64,000 bases of DNA from Pelagicoccus sp. SDUM812002 (GTDB taxonomy: Bacteria > Verrucomicrobiota > Verrucomicrobiia > Opitutales > Opitutaceae). The stretch spans positions 84,793 to 148,792 of the forward strand of contig NZ_JARXHX010000013.1 of assembly GCF_031127835.1 (NCBI RefSeq). Direction: 5' to 3'. Below the pieces are notes generated by a model. That model was not told the DNA's origin. It did no database searches and was given only the letters and a program-made list of their open reading frames with translations. Positions 43,149 to 50,972 of this stretch are shown here, piece by piece (the first letter of the stretch is position 1; each line of letters starts with the position of its first letter). Both the position numbers and the translations under genes were made by a program.

Positions 43149-46100
43149 CTATTGATAAAGGCTGGGATCTGCGCCGATACAGCCATTGAGCTTTTCGCGA
43201 TACTCCTCAGAACGGAAAGTCTCGAGGCGGCGCGCGATTGCTCGATGCAAGCGTTCTTCCTCGATACGATCGCCCATCCCTTCGTTGATATCGGTGGCCA
43301 AATACGTATCGAGGTACTCTAGGTGACGCTCCCACAGGCGAACATCTACCTGTTGCTTAGCGTCGAGGCGGGCCTTGTACCAATCGCTCTTTACCATCTC
43401 CTCGTACTCGAAGAGCTTGCGGAACTCAGCGTCGTGGTAAGTCATCCCTTCGTATTCGCCGTGCGCCATGACGTTAAGCAGGGCCTTTAGCGGCGGACAC
43501 GCCGCGTCGATAGAGCCATCTTCGAAATAGTTGAGCGCTACGGATCGCTGCGTCTCTACGATATTCTTGATGCCATCGACGAAAGCGTCCATATCCTGCT
43601 GTTCGGGACGGAGGATGTGCTCGGGGAACACGGAACGTGGATTCGAGAACACACGACCCCCGTAAGCTTGAACGAATTCGCTCGTAATACGGTATCCCAA
43701 ACGGCTAGCCTCGATCTTGTTACCCTTGTATTCGAAATCTTCGCACACCTCGAGATAGCCCTTTTCGATCATGTAGGAAGATCGACGCTCGTTCGGTTTC
43801 ATGCGGCACCAGATTTCTGGAACGAGCAAACTAATGTCGTGATCGCAACGGAAGTTCGGACCTACACAACCAGCGGACGAGATGAAGCACTCGTATCCAG
43901 TAACGATATACGATACGAGAGCGTTATTCATATCCACGATTGGAAGCAACGCGTTGAAAGGTCCCTTGGTTAGAGCCCCCTCTGAACCAGCTCCGGTAGT
44001 CGACGGTGACTTACCGGTCAAACTCGCGATGAAGTCCATGAACGCTTCTGGTAGCTCCTGATAGTGAATCGGCCCAAAAGGAGCGAGAGCGCGGATACCT
44101 TCGGACGGACCATTGTTACGACGACCCGGCAATACGCAATTCACTGGGAAGTGAGGAGCGGCACCCGGAGCCAAACGTCGATATAGGGATGCACCGATTT
44201 TCGCTACGTAGACGCTGCGCTCATCCTCTAGATCGAGACGGTTCTGCAAGTAGCGAGGGTTCTTAGTGGGCACTCCATCAACCAAACGCGGGTTGGACGA
44301 AGAGATGGCATACTCAGGTTTTTCCGAAGCGTTAAACTCCAAAATCGTGCGCTGCATATTTTCGGTAAACTGTCCGAAACGGATCGCATCCTTGACCATC
44401 TCTTTCGTGTATTCGCGATTGAGTGGCTCGTAGTTGGAGAAGAATACACCGTTAGTGGAGAAGTCCTTCTCAGTGGTCTTGTCGTATCCGCGGTGAATCG
44501 CTTCGTCCGGACGCTGGAAGAGGCGGTACTCGCAGTTCTGGATGAACTTGAGTGAGCGAAATCCCTCTGCTCCGCGATCGAGACCCTCTAGCAACTCAGC
44601 TGGGACCACTACCGAAGACGATATGTCGTCTTCCGTTTGAATCTTCGAAGCTGGATAGAAGTCCTTACGAAGGCTGAATACGCGCCAAGAGCCATCTTCC
44701 GCGAAACCGACTCTCAAGTATTGCGAGATAAGCTTCTGGTCACGGTACTTTAGCTCGTTACCGGGACGACCATTCACGATGTCCACGCTGAAACGGTCGC
44801 GCCAGTCGGCACCCCAGTCCTCCTTGTAGAAGCGCTTTACGACCAGCACGATATCGATCACGTAGCCGGGCAACCCCTGCAGCCACTCGTTGTATTCGTC
44901 CGTATAAGACGGTGAAGTAGATAGCAGCTTGATCACGGAACCGAGCGAACGGTCTGTGCTGAGCAGAGGTCGAGAATCCTTGCGATTCAGCTTATCGTCT
45001 TTGTACCGATCGCCGTAGTCCTTGCTGACTACCTCTTCCACGAGATCGAAATCTTTCTTGAGATCCGCGGTGAAAACAGGCCCCGCCACGATCGCATCCG
45101 TTAGCGACTTGGAAATCTCGGACTTGCCACCTCCTGAAACAGTACAGGGCTTATGGCAATAGGTTCCCACCGCACTCGTTCCGAGCAGTCTCCAGCGGCG
45201 GCCCGCCATCGGCTGTTTCATCTCCACTTTGTAACCGGAAGGAAGAACATAAGTATTGTCTGGCTGAAGCGCCAGGCTGTGCTCGACACCGTCCAGCACC
45301 CAACTGATCTGTTGATCCTGTAGCGTGAAGCGGGCACCTTCAGGTACGTAGTAAATATCTGGATACCTCTTATCGATCGCGTAACCCTCTGGCTTGAAAT
45401 CCGCCGAATCACCGAGGGCCCGCACCGCTTCTTCATAAGTGTGGTCAACCGTCAGCGTGTACTTACTCAGGTGGAAATCCTCGCCAAGATCGTACGCGGC
45501 GAAAGCGAGAGCGCCGCCCGCGTGTTCTTCTTCAACATTCCCGTAGAGATTAGAGGCATAGGAGATCTGAGTCTTCACCTCCTTCTTGCAGTACCCGTAG
45601 TAGTTATCCGCGATGAGCGTTACCACTACACCGCGCGCATCGCGGGTAGTAATCTTGAAAGCGCCGCCGTCGTTGTAGAGCTCATCCTCGCTTTCCCAGC
45701 ACATGCCGTCCTTTTTCTGACGCTCGGTGGCTTCGGAAATATGAGGTAGGCCCAATTCCTTCTTTTTGGTGCGAACGAGGTGCGGAGCCAAAATCACACA
45801 GCCCGTGTGTCCGGACCAGTGCTTCACATCGAGACCTGAATCGTTCTCCGCGAGGAAGGGATCCCCAGCGTTTCCGAATATAGACTCAACGAAGTCAAGG
45901 TTACTGGTCATGTTGCCCGGAGCAAAGAAACGGATCTCCATTCGTTTCTCCTCAGTCACTCCTGGTACCTGCGGTTGGACGAGCGGGCGCAGCAGAATAG
46001 ACGCGAACGTGCGTGCCTTTTCTTCCTGGGCCGCTGTAAAGGGTAGCTCGAGCAGGCTATCTGGCGGGGTCAACGCCACCGCTAAGAGATTCGCAAACAC

Positions 46101-46619
46101 TTTGAGTGGGACCTGCTTTTTATCAGCGGGAATAGGCAATCCGCCTTCCGCCACGTGGAAAACCCCTTTAGTCGTGCGGCGGTCGCTCTTCGGGTTGTTC
46201 AAGACACCTTGCTTGGTGCGAAACGAGCTCACGATGTCCGATTCGAAACAATCTTCATTCGGCGGCAACGAGAGGGCGCGAGCCATTCCATGACGCTCCA
46301 GCACGAGCGTCTCTTTAGGCAACCAAGTACGTTCTTCCAAGCCCAATGGCTTGAAGAGGTCTTCCAAGTACTTTTGGATACGTTGATCGACAGGACATAG
46401 GTGCTGCTTGAGAAGTCGGTTCTTCTCCTGCACGCTCTTCAGCAACGAACTTCCCATCTGCAAGAATGGGAACTCTTTCTCTTCTCCATAAATCGGCAAT
46501 CCGCGCGAACGCAGCTTTATATTTAGATACTCCGTGAGCTGACTCTCGTCGTAGCAGTTTTTGCCCGTTTCTGGGTCAAATCCGATTTGTGTCTTTAGGT
46601 CGGGACTTTGCGTATCCAT
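43149..46619 (-). CDS. Very long protein, probably PPi-type phosphoenolpyruvate carboxykinase
   Basis: A 1156-residue soluble protein without signal peptide or membrane helix. Length and the block DNYYGYCKKEVKTQISYASN, with the following EEEHAGGALAFAAYDLG, match what I recall of PPi-dependent PEP carboxykinases (about 1100-1200 residues; Propionibacterium, Entamoeba). A Gly/Lys-rich stretch CHKPCTVSGGGKSEISKSL could be the phosphate-binding loop. That enzyme converts PEP, CO2 and phosphate to oxaloacetate and pyrophosphate. If the family call is wrong, it remains a large conserved-looking cytosolic enzyme. It lies 65 bases after the OppF-like ATPase gene and ends at its own terminator. Confidence 0.6.
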   Translation of the reverse strand: MDTQSPDLKTQIGFDPETGKNCYDESQLTEYLNIKLRSRGLPIYGEEKEFPFLQMGSSLLKSVQEKNRLLKQHLCPVDQRIQKYLEDLFKPLGLEERTWLPKETLVLERHGMARALSLPPNEDCFESDIVSSFRTKQGVLNNPKSDRRTTKGVFHVAEGGLPIPADKKQVPLKVFANLLAVALTPPDSLLELPFTAAQEEKARTFASILLRPLVQPQVPGVTEEKRMEIRFFAPGNMTSNLDFVESIFGNAGDPFLAENDSGLDVKHWSGHTGCVILAPHLVRTKKKELGLPHISEATERQKKDGMCWESEDELYNDGGAFKITTRDARGVVVTLIADNYYGYCKKEVKTQISYASNLYGNVEEEHAGGALAFAAYDLGEDFHLSKYTLTVDHTYEEAVRALGDSADFKPEGYAIDKRYPDIYYVPEGARFTLQDQQISWVLDGVEHSLALQPDNTYVLPSGYKVEMKQPMAGRRWRLLGTSAVGTYCHKPCTVSGGGKSEISKSLTDAIVAGPVFTADLKKDFDLVEEVVSKDYGDRYKDDKLNRKDSRPLLSTDRSLGSVIKLLSTSPSYTDEYNEWLQGLPGYVIDIVLVVKRFYKEDWGADWRDRFSVDIVNGRPGNELKYRDQKLISQYLRVGFAEDGSWRVFSLRKDFYPASKIQTEDDISSSVVVPAELLEGLDRGAEGFRSLKFIQNCEYRLFQRPDEAIHRGYDKTTEKDFSTNGVFFSNYEPLNREYTKEMVKDAIRFGQFTENMQRTILEFNASEKPEYAISSSNPRLVDGVPTKNPRYLQNRLDLEDERSVYVAKIGASLYRRLAPGAAPHFPVNCVLPGRRNNGPSEGIRALAPFGPIHYQELPEAFMDFIASLTGKSPSTTGAGSEGALTKGPFNALLPIVDMNNALVSYIVTGYECFISSAGCVGPNFRCDHDISLLVPEIWCRMKPNERRSSYMIEKGYLEVCEDFEYKGNKIEASRLGYRITSEFVQAYGGRVFSNPRSVFPEHILRPEQQDMDAFVDGIKNIVETQRSVALNYFEDGSIDAACPPLKALLNVMAHGEYEGMTYHDAEFRKLFEYEEMVKSDWYKARLDAKQQVDVRLWERHLEYLDTYLATDINEGMGDRIEEERLHRAIARRLETFRSEEYREKLNGCIGADPSLYQ

Positions 46620-46684
46620 TTTCTTTTACTTTCGCTTTGTTTTTAGCCTGCCAAGGCAATGTTTGGGCCATACACGCTTAAATA

Positions 46685-47509
46685 CTAGACACTGGGAATG
46701 CTCGGCATCTTAGGAACCGCATCTAGTAGCTTTCGGGCGTATTCAGTTTGTGGGTCACTGTAAATTTGTTCAGAGCTGCCTTGTTCAACGATCTCGCCGC
46801 TTTGCATCACAATCACCTCATGGCTCATGTGCTCTACCACCGCAAGGTCATGGGCGATAAAGAGGTACGTGATCGCGAATTCATCCTGCAAATCCTGCAA
46901 GAGATTTACGATTTGTGCCTGCACGCTCACGTCCAGAGCACTTACGCACTCGTCGCAAATAATGAACTCAGGCTGGCTGCTCAAGGCTCGAGCGATGCAA
47001 ATCCGCTGACGCTGTCCACCGCTAAACTGGTGCGGGTAACGGCGAATGGCATCCACGGGTAAGCCTACTTTGACCAAAAGATCCGCAACGCGGGCCTCTC
47101 GATCCATCCGGCTCATTTTCGACTCGTGGACGATTAGCGGTTCTGCAATAATCGAACCCACCGTCAATCTAGGATTCAACGAAGCATAGGGGTCTTGAAA
47201 GATCGTTTGTATCCTCTTACGAAAAGGGAGAAACTGCGATTCCGAGAGAGTAGTGATGTTCACGCCATCGTATTCAATTTTTCCTGACTCGGAAGGAATC
47301 AGCTTCAATATTGCTTTTCCGATAGTGCTTTTTCCACTGCCGCTCTCACCCACGAGCCCCACGGTCTTGCCACGCTCAACCGTAAAACTAGCGTCCTTGA
47401 CGGCCCGAAAAGAGCCGGCTTTACCGAACAAACCTACCGACGAAGTCTGGTAGCTCACGCTGAGTTTCGAAACCCTGAGCAACGGGTGGCCAGATGAGGA
47501 GTCAGTCAT
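46685..47509 (-). CDS. Oligopeptide ABC transporter ATPase, OppF/DppF-like
   Basis: Nucleotide-binding subunit, 274 residues. Walker A GESGSGKSTIGK, Q-loop IFQDPYASLNP, signature FSGGQRQRICIARAL, Walker B FIICDECVSALDVSVQ (Cys replaces the more common Pro in DEP) and switch His in IAHDLAVVEH. Its ATG overlaps the OppD-like stop by 8 bases. The C-terminus is shorter than in model OppF proteins. Confidence 0.92.
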   Translation of the reverse strand: MTDSSSGHPLLRVSKLSVSYQTSSVGLFGKAGSFRAVKDASFTVERGKTVGLVGESGSGKSTIGKAILKLIPSESGKIEYDGVNITTLSESQFLPFRKRIQTIFQDPYASLNPRLTVGSIIAEPLIVHESKMSRMDREARVADLLVKVGLPVDAIRRYPHQFSGGQRQRICIARALSSQPEFIICDECVSALDVSVQAQIVNLLQDLQDEFAITYLFIAHDLAVVEHMSHEVIVMQSGEIVEQGSSEQIYSDPQTEYARKLLDAVPKMPSIPSV

Positions 47510-48350
47510 GGCGTGCCTCCTCCTCTGCTATCGCAGCATAATCGACCACAGGCAGCCGTTCTCGCTTAACTCCCAATCTTGGAATGCAACGAATCAAAGC
47601 CTTTGTGTATTCATGTTTCGGCGACGCTAAAATCGAAGCAGTTTCGCCCTGCTCCACGATTCTTCCTTGGTACATCACCGCAACATTGTCGGCAAAACCA
47701 TCGACGATACCAAAGTTGTGCGTGATCAAGATGATGGCCATGTTCTCGTTGTCGCGCAATTCGCGGAGCAAATCCATGATCTGCGCTTCAATCGTTACGT
47801 CCAACGCCGTCGTCGGCTCGTCCGCGACTAGGATGTCGGGCTGGCAAGCCAAAGCCATGGCTATCACGACACGTTGCTTCATGCCGCCACTCATTTGATG
47901 CGGGTAGTCGCCGTAGCGCGAGTCAGCATCTCGGATGCCAACCTTATGTAGCAAGCCTATGGTTTCCACCTTGAAATCCGCAACGTCTTCCCGGTGAAAC
48001 TTAAGGGCTTCCTCGATTTGTGCCCCCACCGTGAAATACGGATTCAACGAAGTCGACGGCTCTTGAAAGACGTAGGCTATTCGCTTCCCACGCACCTTGC
48101 GTAGCTGGCGCTCCGGCAAATCCAGAAGGTTAACACCATCCAGCAGTGCCTGGCCGGATACCTCGCACTTGGGCGGGGGCGGCAGCAATCGCGACAGAGA
48201 CATCGAAGTAACGCTTTTGCCACTGCCACTTTCCCCAACGATCGCCAGCGTCTTGCCCTGCTCGAGCGAAAACGAAATCCCCTTAACCGCGTCGACTTTC
48301 GAGTGGCGGCTGTTGAAACGGATTTTCAGGTCTCGTACCTCAAGCAGCAT
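47502..48350 (-). CDS. Oligopeptide ABC transporter ATPase, OppD/DppD-like
   Basis: Nucleotide-binding subunit, 282 residues. Walker A GESGSGKSVTS, Q-loop VFQEPSTSLNP, signature MSGGMKQRVVIAMAL, Walker B ILVADEPTTALDVT and switch His in ITHNFGIV. It is about 40-50 residues shorter than typical OppD and lacks most of the Cys-rich C-terminal tail. With the OppF-like subunit it should power the permeases at 38368-40142, the only such pair in the window. Confidence 0.92.
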   Translation of the reverse strand: MLLEVRDLKIRFNSRHSKVDAVKGISFSLEQGKTLAIVGESGSGKSVTSMSLSRLLPPPPKCEVSGQALLDGVNLLDLPERQLRKVRGKRIAYVFQEPSTSLNPYFTVGAQIEEALKFHREDVADFKVETIGLLHKVGIRDADSRYGDYPHQMSGGMKQRVVIAMALACQPDILVADEPTTALDVTIEAQIMDLLRELRDNENMAIILITHNFGIVDGFADNVAVMYQGRIVEQGETASILASPKHEYTKALIRCIPRLGVKRERLPVVDYAAIAEEEARHD

Positions 48351-48410
48351 GATTGCCGCTCATCCTGCAAACCCATGAACAGACAACAAGTGGAAAAGGT
48401 CAAAAATCAC

Positions 48411-48424
48411 ATACAAATTTGTAT
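48411..48424. promoter_or_regulatory. 14-bp perfect palindrome upstream of the OppD gene
   Basis: ATACAAATTTGTAT lies 61 bases before the OppD-like start in an A/T-rich stretch and is a candidate operator or part of the promoter for the ATPase genes. A chance A/T palindrome cannot be excluded. Confidence 0.35.
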
Positions 48425-48673
48425 TTAATAGATTTAATACAGCTCAACCTCGGTATTTGCCCAGCTAATCGGCCGTGGAACTCCGGAAATTTATTTTTTC
48501 GTCCGCATATCTGACAAAAAGCAAAATTCAACGGGACGCCTGCCCAGCTTGCCCCCTCGCACCGAGCGACCTCGAAACCCACGACTAGCGGCCGCCGCTA
48601 AAAACGCGAAGGGCTCCCAAGGTGGAGCAGATCCGCCAAGTACTGGGCTACGCCTCGATATTGAGGCAGCCGG
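48425..48673. other. Intergenic region, nothing certain
   Basis: About 250 bases between the OppD promoter area and the OsmC stop. No convincing gene or terminator. A short + strand frame near 48615-48665 (KVEQIRQVLGYASI) faintly recalls the end of a tyrosine recombinase but is too short to call. Confidence 0.4.
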
Positions 48674-49132
48674 CTAGTGCCTCAACTCGCAAGACACGTC
48701 AACGCTCTCGAATCCAGGCTTGAGTGCGAGAAAGACCGGACAGGTCTTCTGGGTAGCTGCTACGGCGCTCTCGAACTCATCGGTAGTCGCGGCTGGGACC
48801 AAGCCCTCGCACTTTAATTCCAAGCGCTTCAAAGAAGGCCCGCTATCAGTAACCTCGAGACCCACCGACGCTCGAACGACCAGCTCTGTAGGCACCTTTT
48901 CTCGTTGGCTCAGCGTATTGCTCAACGCCATAGCGAAACACGACGCGGCCGCTCCAGCGATGAGCTCCTCCGGGTTGGTTTCGCTACGGTCACCCTCGTC
49001 AAGTCGGCAACTCAAGGAATAACGCGACTTGTTCAGGACGCCGCTCTCCACCGAGACAAAACCATGGCCACCTTTCGCGTCACCGTTCCAAGTTGCATCC
49101 GCTGCTCTCATTACTGTTGTCATCGTACTCAT
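48674..49132 (-). CDS. OsmC-family peroxiredoxin
   Basis: A 152-residue cytosolic thiol peroxidase that reduces organic hydroperoxides. The two redox cysteines are in AGAAASCFAMALS and ATQKTCPVFLAL. SETNPEELIAGA is the usual family block before the first Cys. The spacing fits OsmC rather than Ohr. It is a single gene. Confidence 0.93.
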   Translation of the reverse strand: MSTMTTVMRAADATWNGDAKGGHGFVSVESGVLNKSRYSLSCRLDEGDRSETNPEELIAGAAASCFAMALSNTLSQREKVPTELVVRASVGLEVTDSGPSLKRLELKCEGLVPAATTDEFESAVAATQKTCPVFLALKPGFESVDVSCELRH

Positions 49133-49485
49133 ATCATTTCTCTGGTTATCGTTCTAGCTTCAGGGTTCAATTTCTCCAGTAGCGCAAACCGCGCCAGTGC
49201 CTTTCATACACCGGCAACTCACGCAGACGAGCGACGAGCTTCCGACTCCGCCCCCCCAAAACTCCCCCGGTAATCGGCATTAGCTTGGGCTTTCCACGCT
49301 CTGTCCCAACTGCGCTTTGCAATCGCGGTAGCTCATACTGCAATCTCGTAAGCATATTCTTCTTTTGGATACAATTCGGTCCGACCGAGAAACTTACGAG
49401 ACACAGCCAGCAAGCCTGCTTCGGCTTACTTACGGTCAAACCCGCCAATACAAGTGCTTCTTGGCTTTCTCCAGAAGCCGAGGAT
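49133..49485. other. Intergenic region without a supported gene
   Basis: About 350 bases between the OsmC start and the quinone-reductase stop. Open frames exist on both strands, but they run into the reductase gene as shadows and show no domain. The OsmC promoter should be at the left end. Confidence 0.45.
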
Positions 49486-50427
49486 CTAATCGACAGTGAG
49501 AACGACCTTTCCCGCGACGCTCTCCTCCTCGAAGTAGCGGTGAGCGTCCGCAACCGACCCGAGAGGAAATCCTTTTCTCAGGCACGGCTGAAGGCGACCT
49601 TGTCTCAGCAATTCCAATACAAAAGCGATGTCGCCACCACGCGGCCGAACCATGATGACATCGTACGTGAACGCCCCTCGGAGCCGATCAATAAAGCCCT
49701 GCACCACCTTCTTCGCTTCGGGCCGGGTCGTCACCACCCGACCACCATGGCGGGCGAGCGACTGGACCTGCTCGAGGCTCATCTTCGCCGAGCAATCGAA
49801 TACCACATCGAAACGTTCGTCGATTTTCGACGCTCCATCGTCTCTATAGTCGATCATCTCGTCTGCGCCCAGCCCCCGCACATAGTCAAAATGCTCGTCT
49901 CGACAAAGCGCAGTCACGGATCCACCGAGCAATTTGGCTATCTGTACCGCGAAACCACCCACGCCCCCTGACGCTCCGCTAACCAAAACTTTTTGGCCGG
50001 CATGCAGCTGAGCAATTCCCCGCAGGCCCTGCAACGCCGTCGATGCAGCCAAAGGGACCGCAGAAGCCTCCAGCATATCAACTCCCTCCGGCAGTCTGGC
50101 CACGTTCTCTTGGTCCACGCTAGCGTACTCAGCCGCCGCTCCCCCACCAACGCCCGTCATCGCCGCCACTTTATCTCCCGGGACGAAACTGGTTACCCTC
50201 TTGCCGCATTCCACTACTTCGCCTGCGAGATCGAATCCCAAGGTCTTCGGCAACTGAAACTGCGTGATCACCTTCATTTCGCCCGCCCGCAAGCTTGTGT
50301 CCAAAGCATTCAAGCTCGCCCCCTTCACCTTTACTAACACTTGGCGATCGCTCGGGCTCGGACGAGCTACCGTGTCGACGCGAAGGACCTCATGTCCACC
50401 ATGACTATGAATTCTAGCTGCTTTCAT
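49486..50427 (-). CDS. Zinc-free MDR-type quinone oxidoreductase
   Basis: A 313-residue NAD(P)H-dependent oxidoreductase of the zeta-crystallin group. It starts at the ATG at 50427 (MKAARIHSHGGHEVLR); the longer open frame runs back through the tRNA and is not used. GASLNALD and GFDLAGEVVECG form the catalytic domain, VLVSGASGGVGGFAVQIAKLLG is the nucleotide-binding loop, and zinc-ligand cysteines are lacking. Ends with the typical GKVVLTV. Confidence 0.9.
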   Translation of the reverse strand: MKAARIHSHGGHEVLRVDTVARPSPSDRQVLVKVKGASLNALDTSLRAGEMKVITQFQLPKTLGFDLAGEVVECGKRVTSFVPGDKVAAMTGVGGGAAAEYASVDQENVARLPEGVDMLEASAVPLAASTALQGLRGIAQLHAGQKVLVSGASGGVGGFAVQIAKLLGGSVTALCRDEHFDYVRGLGADEMIDYRDDGASKIDERFDVVFDCSAKMSLEQVQSLARHGGRVVTTRPEAKKVVQGFIDRLRGAFTYDVIMVRPRGGDIAFVLELLRQGRLQPCLRKGFPLGSVADAHRYFEEESVAGKVVLTVD

Positions 50428-50546
50428 AGGAAAAGCTTTTGCTTGATCCGCGCCAGCACCTCCTTCGATTCCGCGCCCCCTAGGGTTCTTGTCGGCTACG
50501 ATGAATGATCGCACCTTCACTCTTCGGAATTCACCATCTCGAAACT

Positions 50547-50633
50547 TGGTGCCCAGGGTGGGACTCGAACCCACACGTCCTTACGGACAGCGGATTTTAA
50601 GTCCGCTGCGTCTACCGATTCCGCCACCAGGGC
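50547..50633 (-). tRNA. tRNA-Leu (anticodon TAA)
   Basis: An 87-base class II tRNA on the minus strand with a long variable arm (CTGTCCGTAAGGACG), anticodon loop CTTAAAA giving TAA, T-loop GGTTCGAGTCC and encoded CCA. The acceptor stem GCCCTGG / CCTGGGC has one T-T mismatch at pair 5-68; everything else is canonical. Confidence 0.93.
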
Positions 50634-50972
50634 ATTGGTGAAGTTCGGAAATGCAGCAGACTTGCCTAAGGAAAACAAGCCTACGATTTCCGAAATTTGA
50701 GGAGACCTTCCCTAAGACAGAGGAGCGCCCCGCTACCTCTACTAGGACGACGACGGTGTAGGGCTAATTTCCGTAACTGCTTCAAGCTGGAGCGTTTTGC
50801 GAAGGAGCTGGAAGCAGAAAGCCCCGAATAAGCAACGAACCTTCGATGCAAATCACACGATTGGCACCCTAAAAGATGCAGAATGCGACTCCAAATTCGT
50901 CTCAGCCTGCATACGCGGTGCATTACGCTATTTGGCGCGGTTTCAGCAATCTCGTGTCTGAAATCCTCTTCG
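50634..50972. other. Leader region of the 51-58 kb operon
   Basis: About 340 bases with no supported gene. An in-frame ATG at 50883 could extend the next protein by 30 residues (MRLQIRLSLHTRCITLFGAV), which has weak signal-peptide character. The promoter of the operon should lie here. Confidence 0.45.

Noticed and set aside
48600..48665. Short + strand stretch reading KVEQIRQVLGYASI, like the end of a tyrosine recombinase
   Set aside because: Only about 15 residues resemble the family, the catalytic Arg/His/Tyr are absent, and no att-like repeats are nearby.
49285..49971. 228-codon + strand open frame
   Set aside because: Its second half is antisense to the quinone reductase; the first half has no recognisable domain or start signal.
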